From Sipunculus nudus (taxonomy: Eukaryota; Annelida; Sipuncula; Golfingiida; Sipunculidae): DNA of 64,000 nt. Shown here piece by piece: positions 1-10,650 of the stretch (its first letter is position 1; every line of letters starts with the position of its first letter). The notes below the pieces were generated by a model. It worked only from the letters and a program-made list of their open reading frames with translations. It made no database searches and was not told the origin of the DNA. A program made the translations under genes and the position numbers. The DNA lies in the NCBI GenBank assembly GCA_026874595.1, contig CM049316.1, positions 9,728,839 through 9,792,838 on the forward strand, in the 5' to 3' direction.

Positions 1-16
1 AACTGAAATATTCCAA

Positions 17-387
17 CCCTTACCAAAAAATATATGCATGAATCATGCATGGAACATGCATGGATCTTGCCTAGGTCTTTTAGCAGAATTTCACCATGTA
101 TGATCCATGCAAGCTCAAGTCTGGCTAACTAGACCAAATCATCGTCAGTTATACCAATGCAGATTCCATGCAAAGTCCATGCATATCCAGGCATATACAG
201 ATACCTGAATAAGTATCTTAAAATCTATTTCCTTGTTTCCAAAGCAAGTCCATGCATGTCCATGCACCAAAAAAGAAATAGAATTTTTAACCAGGTGCTT
301 TCCATGCATGTTCCATGCACTTTCCATGCATCCATATACGTTCCATGCATGAACCATGCAAGATCTATGCAAAAGATTCGGTAAGGG
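17..387. mobile_element. CATGCA-rich inverted-repeat (MITE-like) element
   Basis: The left end starts CCCTTACC (17-24) and the right end finishes GGTAAGGG (380-387), its exact reverse complement. Inside both ends lie many copies of CATGCA, CCATGCA and GATCTTGCATGG-like words in opposite orientation, so the whole segment can fold back on itself. Two overlapping ~75-codon ORFs on opposite strands exist only because the same motif is repeated. No target-site duplication is clear. It could be a foldback/MITE-type element or a private palindromic satellite fragment. The inverted ends are seen directly; the mobile nature is inferred. Confidence 0.5.
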
Positions 388-394
388 AGGGTGT

Positions 395-471
395 CTTGAT
401 TATAACCCTCTTGATTATAACCCTTTTGTAGAATATTAAGGTGATCTTGGCTATTACCCTTTGTAGAATAT
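395..471. repeat. Short direct repeats
   Basis: CTTGATTATAACCCT occurs twice back to back (395-409, 410-424). A CCCTTTTGTAGAATAT / CCCTTTGTAGAATAT pair follows. It is a small local duplication just outside the inverted-repeat element. Confidence 0.7.
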
Positions 472-820
472 GTTTTAGAAATGTTAACTCATTTTCCAGG
501 GATTGTTAATATGAACCAGAATACAGCTTACTAAGAGAGGATTTGTTGAAAGTATTGAGGCATGTAGGGATATATAGCCTAGTAATTAATACAGAGGACT
601 CTATGAAGTGGAAGCCTGGTTTGAAATGCTTCAATGACATTTAGGGGAAAATCTTGATAGAACTTAATTAATAAGAGATTAATTCATGTGATGTTTTTAA
701 CAGTATTTTTTTTTCTTCAAATATTTAAGCAGAACTCTATTTTAAACACCAAGTAACAGCAAACCACTTTTAAGCAGGTTGATTTTTAGCTACATGACAA
801 TATCTCAAAAGGGTTTTTGT
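472..820. other. Unannotated AT-rich stretch
   Basis: No ORF, repeat or RNA signature seen. Confidence 0.5.
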
Positions 821-985
821 TTTTAGTTCACTCTGTGAACTTATGCCATGGCGCAGTGTCCGCCGTCCACGGTCCACTGTCAACTGTCCACCGTCTGTTA
901 CCAAATATCTCAACGGCTACAGCAGCTACCTTCATGAAACTTTGCAGAATTACTGATCATGGGATGGACATGCAAAAATAAGCTT

Positions 986-1327
986 TTGGTGGCGCCACCT
1001 GTATTGACCTACTTTCTGAGGGACGAAATGGTCTTTTCCACTTCTTCCAAGATAAGTCATACAGTATTAATATTTTGGCCTTCATATCATAGTCAACAGT
1101 TCTTTAGAGGAAGGGGAATAATTTGTGTGTAAATTCAGTCAAGTCATTTTCAAGATGGCGTCTCTAAGAAAATTCAAATTGTGTCGATCGCAAATTTTGG
1201 CAAATTGATGTGTCTCCATACATGATGTATTGTCTGTTACCAAATATTTTAGGAGCTGCTGCAGCCTTCAGTTTCAAATTTCACAGGAATATTGATCATG
1301 TGACTGCTAAATGATTTTGACCTCAAG
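986..1327 (+). repeat. HINE-1 tandem unit (first, interrupted)
   Basis: This unit begins at GGTGGCGCCACCTGTATTGA and runs to TTTGACCTCAAGG, where the LTR element starts. It matches the units at 5618-6720, including the shared phrases CAAGATGGC, TGTTACCAA and GCAGCCTTCAGTTTC. Confidence 0.85.
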
Positions 1328-1331
1328 GTAG
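1328..1331. repeat. Target-site duplication GTAG (left copy)
   Basis: GTAG lies directly before the TGATACA terminus of the left LTR and recurs directly after the right LTR at 5614-5617. Removing the element and one copy restores a continuous HINE-1 unit junction (AAGGTAGCACCACCTG). A 4-bp duplication fits LTR-element integration. Confidence 0.8.
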
Positions 1332-1456
1332 TGATACAATGTGGGGTTGGGGATGTCCCCACACTGTATCACAAGCGGTTGCTGATGCGCGTGGCAGACA
1401 ATGTTCCAAGACCAGTTTGATGATAGAAGTCTTTATTCAATAGCAAGCAGTCTGGG

Positions 1457-1491
<35 letters not shown>

Positions 1492-2087
1492 GCACTACAG
1501 ATAGTTTTGTTACACAGCTTTCACGTGACATATGAGACATTCATATCCATATTTCTGCATTTCGTCATAAAAGCTAAACCTTATTGGATGACCCAAAGTA
1601 GGTCACAATTACATCAGAGTTGTAAGTTGACTTAATGAGTTTTGCCAGATTTTACTGGATGAAAGTATTCTGGAAAATCCCAAGTCTGACCTGACATACA
1701 TCCAGTTATAGACTGACCTACAAGTCCTATTTGGAGGACAGTGCTTATATACACATGCGGAGTCTCATAAAATAACATGTTTTAATTGTGTTCTACCATT
1801 CCCTCATAAAGACTAAACACATAAGTCATTCTGTGACACTATTTCTGTTTGTACAGACTTAAAATAGACCTTAATGGTTTGGTGTACTGTTCTCTGATTA
1901 AATTGGGAGAGAAGCCTATATGTGTGTGTCTTGATGACTGGTTGTTGGGTGTCATCAATTATGAGAAGTCATTCATTGTTCAGTCTGACATGCCTGAAAC
2001 TGAGCTTGTATTTGTGAAATATGAAATGTGAAATATTCCTTGAAATATGTGTTAAGTCACAAATATGCACTTTCCTACTCCATAACA
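1332..2087 (-). repeat. LTR, left copy (3' LTR in element orientation)
   Basis: This 756-bp LTR is nearly identical to 4856-5613. It holds a (TC)n run at about 1461-1487, a TATATAAG box on the minus strand (1744-1751) and AATAAA on the minus strand (1432-1437). The outer end folds into a 15-bp hairpin (1332-1346 with 1357-1371, one mismatch). Confidence 0.85.
1432..1437 (-). terminator. LTR polyadenylation signal AATAAA
   Basis: The minus strand reads GAATAAAGAC here, about 100 nt before the LTR end in element orientation. In this (3') LTR copy it would be the functional site. The same signal is at 4956-4961 in the other LTR. Confidence 0.5.
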
Positions 2088-2097
2088 TATCCCTCTG
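2088..2097 (-). other. Polypurine-tract candidate
   Basis: The minus strand reads CAGAGGGATA immediately before the TGTTATGG start of the downstream LTR, the position expected for the plus-strand primer. A perfect hairpin, ATGAGGC-TCCG-GCCTCAT, lies just inside at about 2106-2123. Confidence 0.45.
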
Positions 2098-4834
2098 GTA
2101 TTCAGAATGAGGCTCCGGCCTCATTGGCTAAGTCGGAGAAAATTTAGTTATTGCAAGAAATATAACTGGGATACAGATGACAGAAATACAAAATGTGATG
2201 GATATATGTCTGTAGATAGTAAACTATTACATCACTGAGGTGAGTTTTGATGGAATTACACATATCAATATAGATGGGAAGTACATGAACATATGTCACA
2301 GTTCCAGATGTAACAATGTAAGGAATAAAGTAGTGCATGTTTTAAATTGATATGAGTACAACAACAATGCTTAAGCTGTCCTAAATAAGCTGAGAACAGC
2401 ATATTTAAATCTAAAGCTACACATACATGTTCTAAAGACATTTTTTTTCGTGAATTGACAATCCTTAACTATCTTAAAGAGAAAATGCTGATTTGTAAGA
2501 AAATCAGGAACAACATTGCAACTATGATGACATAATTTGACATCTTAATATAAGCATTAAACATTAGATGAAATAAGTATGGCAGTATCTAAATAGAATC
2601 AATAAATAAATATCTTAATAGATATGATGATAACATCATACACAGATTATACAAGTACAATGCCTACAGTATAAGCAATGGAATAAGTCAAAGTATGTGA
2701 ACCCTTTGAACATAGAGTAAGTGATGTTACATAAAGATGTTCTGTCGAACAGCAATATGCATTACCAATTTTAACAAGTGAATTAGCAATGCCTGTAGCT
2801 AAACATATAATTCCTATGGAAAAAGTGATCATGAATTCCCAATCTGACAAAGTGTATATACTCTGTGCCTAAGAGTTAAACATATACATAGGTACATGAC
2901 TATCTGCTCTGTGTGTTGATCAGTACCAATGATTCAAAATACATCTTGGCTTTCATACTTGCCATTGGGACAAGTTGAATTGTGAATAATGGAAGGTTGA
3001 TTTACTACTCCTTTAGCATAACACAACTGGTGTACGGTACCAGCGGATAAGTACATGACAGAATGAGGTCATTCCTAACGATAGAGGAATGTTGTACATA
3101 TATTCCCATTTATTACCCATTTTTGTGCATGAACAAGGCGAAATGTGTAAAAATATGATGATAATGAAATAATTCACTGACAGTTGCATGTTTTGATCTA
3201 GTCCTAGGATTAAGATGGTAATTTTATTGCTAGCCATTTATGTGTAAGATCAAACATACATCTGTAGAGTGATGATGTAAATTAAAAGAATACTGTTAAT
3301 GATCGAAACCTTGTCATTCCACATCTTGGTTTATGGGTTAACAGTATCATGAATGCATGACCAGAATGCATTTGCTCATGAAACATGTCTGTCATAGTAC
3401 GCATGAATATGAATTCCTATGAGAAGAATTCCTGTGCTAACCTATATTTCTTGCCTGGCATGTCCAGCTATTAAGGAGGTTAACCATATCAAACCCTTGT
3501 TTGAGGCAATAATGTGACCACAGGTCAGTGCATTATTGACTTTTGGAGTCATCACACTCCCCAGTTTGTCCAATTCCCTATATATTGGGGGGCTTCCCAT
3601 GAACCCGTGTTTTAGGACCAAACTGTAACAATTGAAAATAAGCATCGCATTGTGCTTTGGTGACACAATGTGCTACCATTCCATTAAATTTATAGCCAAG
3701 AGAGCATTATGATAACCATTGATTTGGTATGGAACAACACATGAGAAAATCTCAGTATAAATGAATGCTAACATGCTGATGGTTTTGCATATTGCTCTAC
3801 TCTAGGAATTATTGTATTTAAATCAATACAGTCATTTTGGTGACATTACATATAAACATCTTAGATAGACATTACTATATCAAATCTAACATTGACAGTT
3901 CTACACTGTTAAATGGGGGTTTTTTTAAGCCTATTCCTAACCTATCAATTAGATAGAGACATTAAATTATATCATATTACAATTATGACACATCAATTAG
4001 AGAAAGTTATAGAATACAACATACATATTTTTTTTGTTTTACAACATATACATGCAAAATGTTCTGAAATGCCCCAAATTTTACATTGGGTATTTAAAAT
4101 TCAGAGTCTCTGGTTTATGTTTCATTACCTCAGGAAATCTTGTCTTCTTTGGGTCTTCTGTTGTCTTCTCTGCTGACTTGGCTTCATTTTTTCCCTGGAG
4201 TCATGGTATGGAAGGTGATGCAGAAGATAGCGACATAACAGCGAGTCTGCACCTAGCAGTTGCAGGAACATAGCGAGGACTTGTTGTCACACAAAACACA
4301 GTGCACGTGGTATGGCCAGTATTATTGTTGACATAGGCCCGAAGCTGGCTTGTCCCGATATTGATTTTTTTTGGTGTGGCTGGTCCGAAACAATGATGAT
4401 CTTAGGTTGAGATATCACAGCACATTTTTAGCGAAAAATGTCATTTTTGCAACTTGAAGTCACGGTTAAAGCAATATGCTGATTTACAATGTCCTTTTGG
4501 TTTAAAGATACAAGGAGAGTCTTTGATCTTCTCAAGCAGAGCACTGAGAAACTGCAGCCAAGTTAAAGTTTGAAGAGAGAGTTCATAGCAAAGTTTTATA
4601 CCTTCAGCAGCAGAGCGGACATTCTTGATGTTAGACTGTGATGCTGTACCTGGGTGAGGTTCTGTTGCATGGGTTGGAAGACCAGTCAATGGCACCTGTG
4701 GCTGTGAGGGGGGGGATCTTCATTCTTCACTCCAGCTGGAAGCATTGTCTGTTTTTCTGGTGCTGATGTACTGGAAGTGAATCCCTGTTCAACCACCAAA
4801 ATGATATGGGACCCGGTCTCCACGATAATGATAC
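2098..4834 (-). other. Interior of the LTR element, mostly non-coding
   Basis: About 2.7 kb of AT-rich sequence has only short ORFs (under 90 codons) on both strands. No polymerase, zinc-knuckle or aspartic-protease motif was found. The GC-richer part is 4150-4830, next to the primer-site end, where a gag gene would start. Confidence 0.6.
4441..4790 (-). pseudogene. Possible gag-like remnant of the LTR element
   Basis: Two minus-strand frames of fairly protein-like composition follow the primer site. One ends near 4686 and the other runs to the stop at 4441 (84 codons open). They meet across a run of eight G (4708-4715), so a slip in that run could explain the break. The second frame contains a leucine-rich stretch (CYELSLQTLTWLQFLSALLE) and ends with a few Cys/His residues, but no true CCHC knuckle is visible. 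The gag assignment rests on position only. It may equally be a chance ORF. Confidence 0.2.
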
Positions 4835-4852
4835 AGGACCCGGTCTCTACCA
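4835..4852 (-). promoter_or_regulatory. Primer-binding-site candidate
   Basis: The minus strand reads TGGTAGAGACCGGGTCCT, starting 3 nt inside the 5' LTR. The TGG start and spacing are as expected for a tRNA primer site. I could not match it to a specific tRNA 3' end from memory. A second, similar word (GTGGAGACCGGGTCC) sits 27 bp further in. Confidence 0.45.
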
Positions 4853-4855
4853 TAA

Positions 4856-4980
4856 TGATACAATGTGGGGTTGGGGATGTCCCCACACTGTATCACATAC
4901 GGGTGCTGATGCGCGTGGCAGACAATGTTCCAAGACCAGTTTGATGATAGAAGTCTTTATTCAATAGCAAGCAGTCTGGG

Positions 4981-5017
<37 letters not shown>

Positions 5018-5613
5018 GCACTACAGATAGTTTTGTTACACAGCTTTCACGTGACATATGAGACATTCATATCCATATTTCTGCATTTCGTCATAAAAGC
5101 TAAACCTTATTGGATGACCCAAAGTAGGTCACAATTACATCAGAGTTGTAAGTTGACTTAATGAGTTTTGCCAGATTTTACTGGATGAAAGTATTCTGGA
5201 AAATCCCAAGTCTGACCTGACATACATCCAGTTATAGACTGACCTACAAGTCCTATTTGGAGGACAGTGCTTATATACACATGCGGAGTCTCATAAAATA
5301 ACATGTTTTAATTGTGTTCTACCATTCCCTCATAAAGACTAAACACATAAGTCATTCTGTGACACTATTTCTGTTTGTACAGACTTAAAATAGACCTTAA
5401 TGGTTTGGTGTACTGTTCTCTGATTAAATTGGGAGAGAAGCCTATATGTGTGTGTCTTGATGACTGGTTGTTGGGTGTCATCAATTATGAGAAGTCATTC
5501 ATTGTTCAGTCTGACATGCCTGAAACTGAGCTTGTATTTGTGAAATATGAAATGTGAAATATTCCTTGAAATATGTGTTAAGTCACAAATATGCACTTTC
5601 CTACTCCATAACA
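4856..5613 (-). repeat. LTR, right copy (5' LTR in element orientation)
   Basis: This 758-bp copy matches 1332-2087 apart from three clustered substitutions next to the terminal hairpin and one extra TC. As the 5' LTR in the inferred orientation it would hold the active promoter. Confidence 0.85.
5270..5277 (-). promoter_or_regulatory. LTR TATA box
   Basis: The minus strand reads GTGTATATAAGCACTG, a textbook TATA context about 340 nt from the LTR start. It is the best promoter-like sequence in the element. Confidence 0.5.
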
Positions 5614-5617
5614 GTAG
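5614..5617. repeat. Target-site duplication GTAG (right copy)
   Basis: GTAG directly follows the CCATAACA terminus and matches 1328-1331. Confidence 0.8.
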
Positions 5618-6720
5618 CACCACCTGTGTTGAGCTACTTTTTGTGGGATGAAATGGTCTTTTCAACTTCTTCTGAGATAAGTCATAAAGTAATTACATTT
5701 TGGCCTTCATATCATAGTCAACTGTTCCTTAGAGGAAGAGGAATAATTTGAGTATAAATTCAATCAAGTCATTTTCAAGATGGCATCTCTATGGAACTTC
5801 AAATTGTGTCAATTACCAAATTTTGACAACTTGATGTGTTTCTATACATGCTGTATAGTCTGTTACCAAGTATCTTAGGAACTGCTGCAGCCTTCAGTTT
5901 CAAATTTCACAGGAATATTGATCATTTGACTGCTACATGATTTCGACCTGCAGGTGGCGCCACCTATGTTGACCTACTTTTTACAGGCTGTAATGGTCTT
6001 TTCTGCTTTGTCCAAGAATTGTCATAAAGTATAAATACTTTGGCTTTCATATCATAGTCAACAGTTCCTTAGAGGAAGGGGAATAATTTAAGTATAAATT
6101 CAGTCAAGTCATTTTCAAGATGGCATCTCAACGGAACTTCAGATTGTGTCAATTGCAAAATGTTGACAACTTGATTTGTTTCTATACATGCTGTATAGTC
6201 TGTTACCAAGTATCTTAGGAACTGTTGCAGCCTTCAGTTTCAAATTTCACAGGAATATTGATCATTTGACTGCTAAATGATTTCGACCTGCAGGTGGCGC
6301 CACCTATGTTGACCTACTTTCTACAGGCTGTAATGGTCTTTTCTGCTTTGTCCAAGAATTGTCATAAAGTATAAATACTTTGGCTTTCATATCATAGTCA
6401 ACAGTTCCTTAGAGGAAGGGGAATAATTTAAGTATAAATTCAGTCAAGTCATTTTCAAGGTGGCATTTCTACGGAACTTCAAATAGTGTCGATTGCAAAA
6501 TTTGGCAACTTGATGTGTTCCCATACATGATGTATTGTCTTTTACCAAATATTTTAGGAACTGCTGCAGCTTTCAGTTTCAAATTTCACAGGAATATTGA
6601 TCATATGACTGCTAAATGATTTTGACCTCCAGGTGGCGCCGCCTGTGTTGACCTACTTTCTACAGCCTGTAATGGTTTTTTCTACTTTTTCCAAGATATG
6701 TCATGAAGTATTTATTTGTT
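5618..6720 (+). repeat. HINE-1 340-bp tandem array
   Basis: Units start at about 5612, 5951, 6291 and 6630 (steps of about 340). Each opens with a GGTGGCGCCACCT-like palindrome and ends with GATTTCGACCTGCA or GATTTTGACCTCCA. Neighbouring units differ at scattered positions, so the array is older than the nested LTR element. The last unit breaks off near 6720. Confidence 0.85.
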
Positions 6721-6859
6721 ATAATCCACCAAAACAGAGTCTCCTCTGAGACCCTTGGACTGATCTTTCTGAAACCCGGCATACTTGTTCCCTCACCTAT
6801 GTAGTTGTAGGTAACAATGATGGGTGACATTTCTGTGCATCACAAACATGGGTGTCTTT

Positions 6860-7640
6860 TAGATAACAGCCCAAATCTCAGGAGTGGTTCAGTGTATTGA
6901 GCTGAAATTGTGCATATCCATAGATCTTGTATTCCTCCACCTTGTACTCAAGACTGGTGGTGCCATCTGCAATCATTTTCCCATGGCCTCCATCAGTACA
7001 TTTGCTGTGGAAATTGCTCATATCTCAGAAGTGGTTGAAGGTATTGGTTTGAAATTTGGCATGTCTATCAATCTTGGAAAGTTTTCTCCTAAAACAGACA
7101 GTTGGCGCCACCTACCTTCCTGTTTTCATAGAATAACTTAATGACTTTTTTCTGAGGAGTGATTTGCTGTATTGGCCTGAAATTGCGCATGTCCATAGAT
7201 CTTGGTCTCCTCAAACTTACACTCAAGAGTGGTGATGCCATCTGCAGTCATTTTCCTGTGGCATCCATCCATACATTTTTCTTTGGGTGAAAATTGCTCA
7301 TATCTCAGGACTGGTTCAATATATTGGTCTGAAATTTGGCATGTCCATCCATCTTTAAAAGTTTTCATGTAAACCAGAGAGGTGGGGCCACCTACAATAC
7401 TTTTTGCGGAGTGTCCATCTTTGCATTTGCCATCCGTTTGTCTTAGTGGTTGTTCAGTGTATTGGGTTGAAATTGTGTATGTCCATAGATCCTCGACACC
7501 TCCATCTCGTAAACAAGACTGGTGGCGCCATCTGCAATTGTTTTCCTGTGGTGTCCATTCATACATTTGCATTGGGTGAAATTGCTCATATCTCAGGAGT
7601 ATTGGTCTGAAATTTGGCATGTGCATCCATCTTGGAAAGT
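6860..7640 (+). repeat. HINE-1 second tandem array (~280-bp composite units)
   Basis: Phrases such as GGTTCAGTGTATTG, AAATTGCTCATATCTCAG and GAAATTTGGCATGTC recur with starts near 6878, 7152 and 7441. Each unit holds two related halves. A GGCGCCACCT word again recurs (about 7104 and 7385, degenerate). The 162-codon minus-strand ORF across 7138-7626 and several plus ORFs are by-products of the repeat. Confidence 0.75.
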
Positions 7641-8140
7641 ATTTTCATAAACCTACCTTGTGCAATAGGACAGTGTCTACTTGGAAAGGAATGAATGGTA
7701 TTTTCACATTCACCATTTTTTTTTTTAATCACCTGAAATCGTGCACAGTAATTCACAGAGTGAACATTAGACCCCTGGGTCTCTTGTTTTTTTTTTCTGT
7801 CATGCCTCTATCTAACTTAAAACAAACTTTAAATTTTGGTTCAATAAAAAAATAAAAAATTTCATTTTTCAAGAAGTAGAGGAAAAACAAAAAAATTCAG
7901 ATATTGTCATATGGTTTAATATTATAGTCAACTAAAAAGTGGCTTACTGTTACTGATGCTTAAAATAGTGAACTCTTTACAAAAAACAATTTACAAAATC
8001 ATGTTGAAATTAATGAAAAGTTCAAAAATATGTATACCATCAGAAAGAACACTGTGTCAGGTTTAAAATTATGTATGGGGTCTTTTATGGATTTAAGACA
8101 ATTTTTGGACTGATTTTAGATATAGGGATGTTTGCCGATC

Positions 8141-8220
8141 CTGCTACCTTAAGGACAGGTTATGACTTCTTGGTTATTCCTAGCCAAATACATACAAAAC
8201 CTTAAATCCAGAAGGTGTTA
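8141..8220. repeat. Short dispersed repeat, copy 1
   Basis: It shares CTTTAAGG...TTATGACTTCT-TGG-TATTCC-AGCC and the closing CTTAAATCCAGAAGG with 10121-10200. The two diverged ~80-bp copies suggest an old SINE or MITE fragment. Confidence 0.4.
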
Positions 8221-9264
8221 AAACTAACATATGATTCTGATTATCACAATTATCACGCTCCACACACAGTGGTTATACACTGAAGTTGTCCCAGATCACT
8301 TCTCATGTGACCGCTGCTTTGTAAGGCAAGGTTCTCTGGGTCTGAACATCAGGGTGCACACAGAGCAAGGAATTGTAATCAGACCAATGAGAGCATGGTA
8401 TCACATTCTGCATCCAGCTCCAAATTTTAAACATAGGGCACCCACTCTTGCTGGTCTGTGTGAGGATCAGTATCATCGTATTACTATCATTCTCATTCAG
8501 TAAACAGAGCCACCAACAGGCCATGGACGTACCCTTTACAAAAATCTTAAGGCATGTTGAATTCTTTGGACTGATATATCAAGAAAGCTTAAACATACTT
8601 TTATTAACTGCACTTTGAATGATGCCTTACATGGTCACAGATGTCAGCAATAAACCTTAACTGAAATTCTATGGGTCTAGACCTGCTCTACTTACATTAA
8701 TGTAATAGCTGCAAAACAGTAACTTAAGTTCATGGTTCATGGAAATACACTTGGTTGTCAAAACCATAAAAACCAGTACCCATACTTGGAAACAGTTTTT
8801 GTTGAAAATAAATACTTAACTGCATGGAAATATACTAGCTTGTTGACTTTATGGGGAAAAAATATCCAATGTGAAAAATCATGATTTGCAGTGAAACTTC
8901 AAATTGTGATTTCACATTAAAGATTGATGTACCAACAGAGCCAGACTATGATCATAATGTCAGCTTCTTGTCCCAGCAGTTTAAAGTGTTTTAATCTCCA
9001 TGATGTAACATTGTCACTGTCTTATTTCATGTTTATTGTGTATATAATTTCATGTAGGAATTGAAGGTATCTGGATTGTCAGTTTTACCAGTGATTTGAA
9101 TACAAATTCAGCCATTGACTTTGTTTTAGTAAAGTTACTCACTGTAAGATTGTGAAGCACATCAGATTAGAGTCACATATAGGCCCATTAATCAGGTTTA
9201 TTCACAGAGAACCATTGTGGTAGAAAGATATACCTGATTATAAAGAGATTAGTGTAAGAGACCA

Positions 9265-9640
9265 TACAGATGATGTACTCCCCGGAGGCTGTCTGTGCCG
9301 TTATCCTGAGAAGAATTAAGTTTGTCAGAGACTTCTGTTTCCTGCTTCCGCTAATTGCTGCGCTAGCATGTATGCAGGTCTGCTTCAGCATGCATCATTA
9401 TGGTAATGGAAACTTGCTTCAGCAGCTCAGCTGCGGGGGACTTACAGAAGACGGATCGCAGAAGATGCATCGCTGATGGCTCCTCTAGTTGTGTCCCCAC
9501 GTATCATTACTAAGTCTTCTTATTGATCCGTGGGTGCTTGAGTCCTGCTGTGAGGTTTCTTTCTTGTTTGTAGGCTACACATGAAAGGCTCTAATCAGGA
9601 ATCATGGTTTGAAGGGCGCTTTCGTCATTGAACTAATATT
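9265..9640. other. GC-richer island, CNE-like
   Basis: This non-repetitive stretch stands out from its AT-rich surroundings and has dense palindromic words (GCTAGC, GCATGC, CAGCAGCTCAGCTGC) and homeodomain-type TAAT cores. A 68-codon plus ORF shows no domain. It could be a conserved regulatory element or an untranslated exon. This is inference from composition only. Confidence 0.25.
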
Positions 9641-10120
9641 TCAACATGTCAAATCATATGACAGGAAATAGTCCTGTATTGAGCCAATGGCAACGATTGA
9701 AGAAACTGGAAGGTCACTAAATGTGGTCCAAAAGGTCTCAAACTACAATACTGTAATCAGTTTCTGTGGTCCTTTACTCAGACAGTATTTCTTTTAGTTG
9801 TGTCATAAAATATTTCTTTTGAGATCTGAGGTCAGTAAGGGCAGCTTTTCTAATTTCAGGGCGGGTTCCAAGGAATATTTTCTACAGATTCTTATTTTCA
9901 GTATGGAGTTTTAAGCACTTTCATTCTCAGAGACTGCAGTGTTTACATTCAGTCTGTGATTCCAAGGAAATTAAGTCTATCTGCACAGTGCTGGATCTGT
10001 ATTCACTTTTATTTCATTGTAACTATTGCAGAGAAAAAGTCATATTCAGATTTCTTAGTTGTATTAATTTTATTCTAAATTGGTATAAAAAAGGTTTGAC
10101 AGACACATGCCCAGATATTC

Positions 10121-10200
10121 ACTTTAAGGTATCAGTGGCAGATTATAACTTCTGGATATTCCCAGCCCCTTTCAAATAACACTTAAATCCAGAAAGGTTT
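10121..10200. repeat. Short dispersed repeat, copy 2
   Basis: Partner of 8141-8220. It ends ACTTAAATCCAGAAAGG. Confidence 0.4.
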
Positions 10201-10469
10201 TATGAATCTTTTTGATTGTATGGTTCCCTTCATCCACATTCAGTTGACAGTTCCACCAAGAAGCCATGAGCCTCTCTTATCAGAAAAGAAAGAAATTTGC
10301 CACATATTTTTCTCATTATTCTGTGAGAACAGGATGATAACCAGTTTAAAAAGAAGTCAGTAACAAAGTATGAAGGGAGGATACAACTAAAAAAAATACT
10401 TGTCATTCCAAACAGGATTGAATAACATCCATCAATAAAAAAGACACATTATATAATAGAAGAACAGCA

Positions 10470-10650
10470 GGTGTGTGGTATTTACTGCTGGCTGACACCT
10501 GCATCCAATCAGCCTCCACCACAGTCTCTACCAGCAGCGCCATGATGAAGCATTACCAGATCTGTGGAGCATTATGTACAGGTGTTAAAGAAGGAATCCC
10601 CTCACCAGATTATGTACTTGTTATCGCTAGGTGCTGCAAATGGCACAGTG
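10470..10650. other. GC-richer island with E-boxes
   Basis: Contains CAGGTG near 10470 and CACCTG near 10498, a CCAATCAG word and a second CAGGTG at about 10580. A 117-codon plus ORF (10473-10826) runs through it but turns into low-complexity Cys/Phe-rich sequence and has no recognised domain. CNE-like; function not shown. Confidence 0.25.

Larger units (their letters stand above)
1332..5613 (-). mobile_element. Non-autonomous LTR retrotransposon (LARD-like), young insertion
   Basis: Two direct repeats (1332-2087, 4856-5613) flank a 2.77-kb interior and have inverted TG...CA termini. The flanks carry a GTAG duplication. Read on the minus strand the LTR begins TGTTATGG, has a TATATAAG box and an AATAAA signal. 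A purine tract CAGAGGGATA sits against the downstream LTR, and a TGGTAGAGACCGGG primer-site-like sequence starts 3 nt inside the upstream LTR. These signals agree only on the minus strand. The LTRs differ by three substitutions and one TC dinucleotide. No reverse transcriptase, integrase or protease motif is visible, so the element would need another element's enzymes. A Penelope-like element was considered, but TG...CA ends, TSD and PBS/PPT favour an LTR element. Confidence 0.8.
821..7790 (+). mobile_element. HINE-1: Helentron-type non-autonomous element, split by an LTR insertion
   Basis: The 5' end is T-rich (821-825) followed by a small hairpin GTTCAC-TCT-GTGAAC (826-840) and a GTCC-rich microsatellite (857-903). 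The 3' end repeats the hairpin sequence inverted (TTCACAGAGTGAAC, 7752-7765), then has a second hairpin AGACCC-CT-GGGTCT (7769-7782), then CTTGTTTT. Between them lie ~340-bp tandem units (986-1327 and 5618-6720) and a different ~280-bp array (6860-7640). Subterminal inverted repeats, a 3' hairpin and a tetranucleotide microsatellite are the hallmarks of pearl/HINE elements. Without the nested LTR element it is about 2.7 kb. No Rep/helicase coding is present. That the two internal arrays belong to one element is inferred from the matching ends. Confidence 0.5.

Noticed and set aside
1332-5613. Penelope-like element or simple segmental duplication
   Set aside because: TG...CA ends, 4-bp target duplication, TATA, AATAAA, primer-site and purine-tract signals on one strand fit an LTR element better.
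7138-7626. 162-codon minus-strand ORF
   Set aside because: It spans two composite units of the HINE-1 second array, and its sequence repeats with the array.
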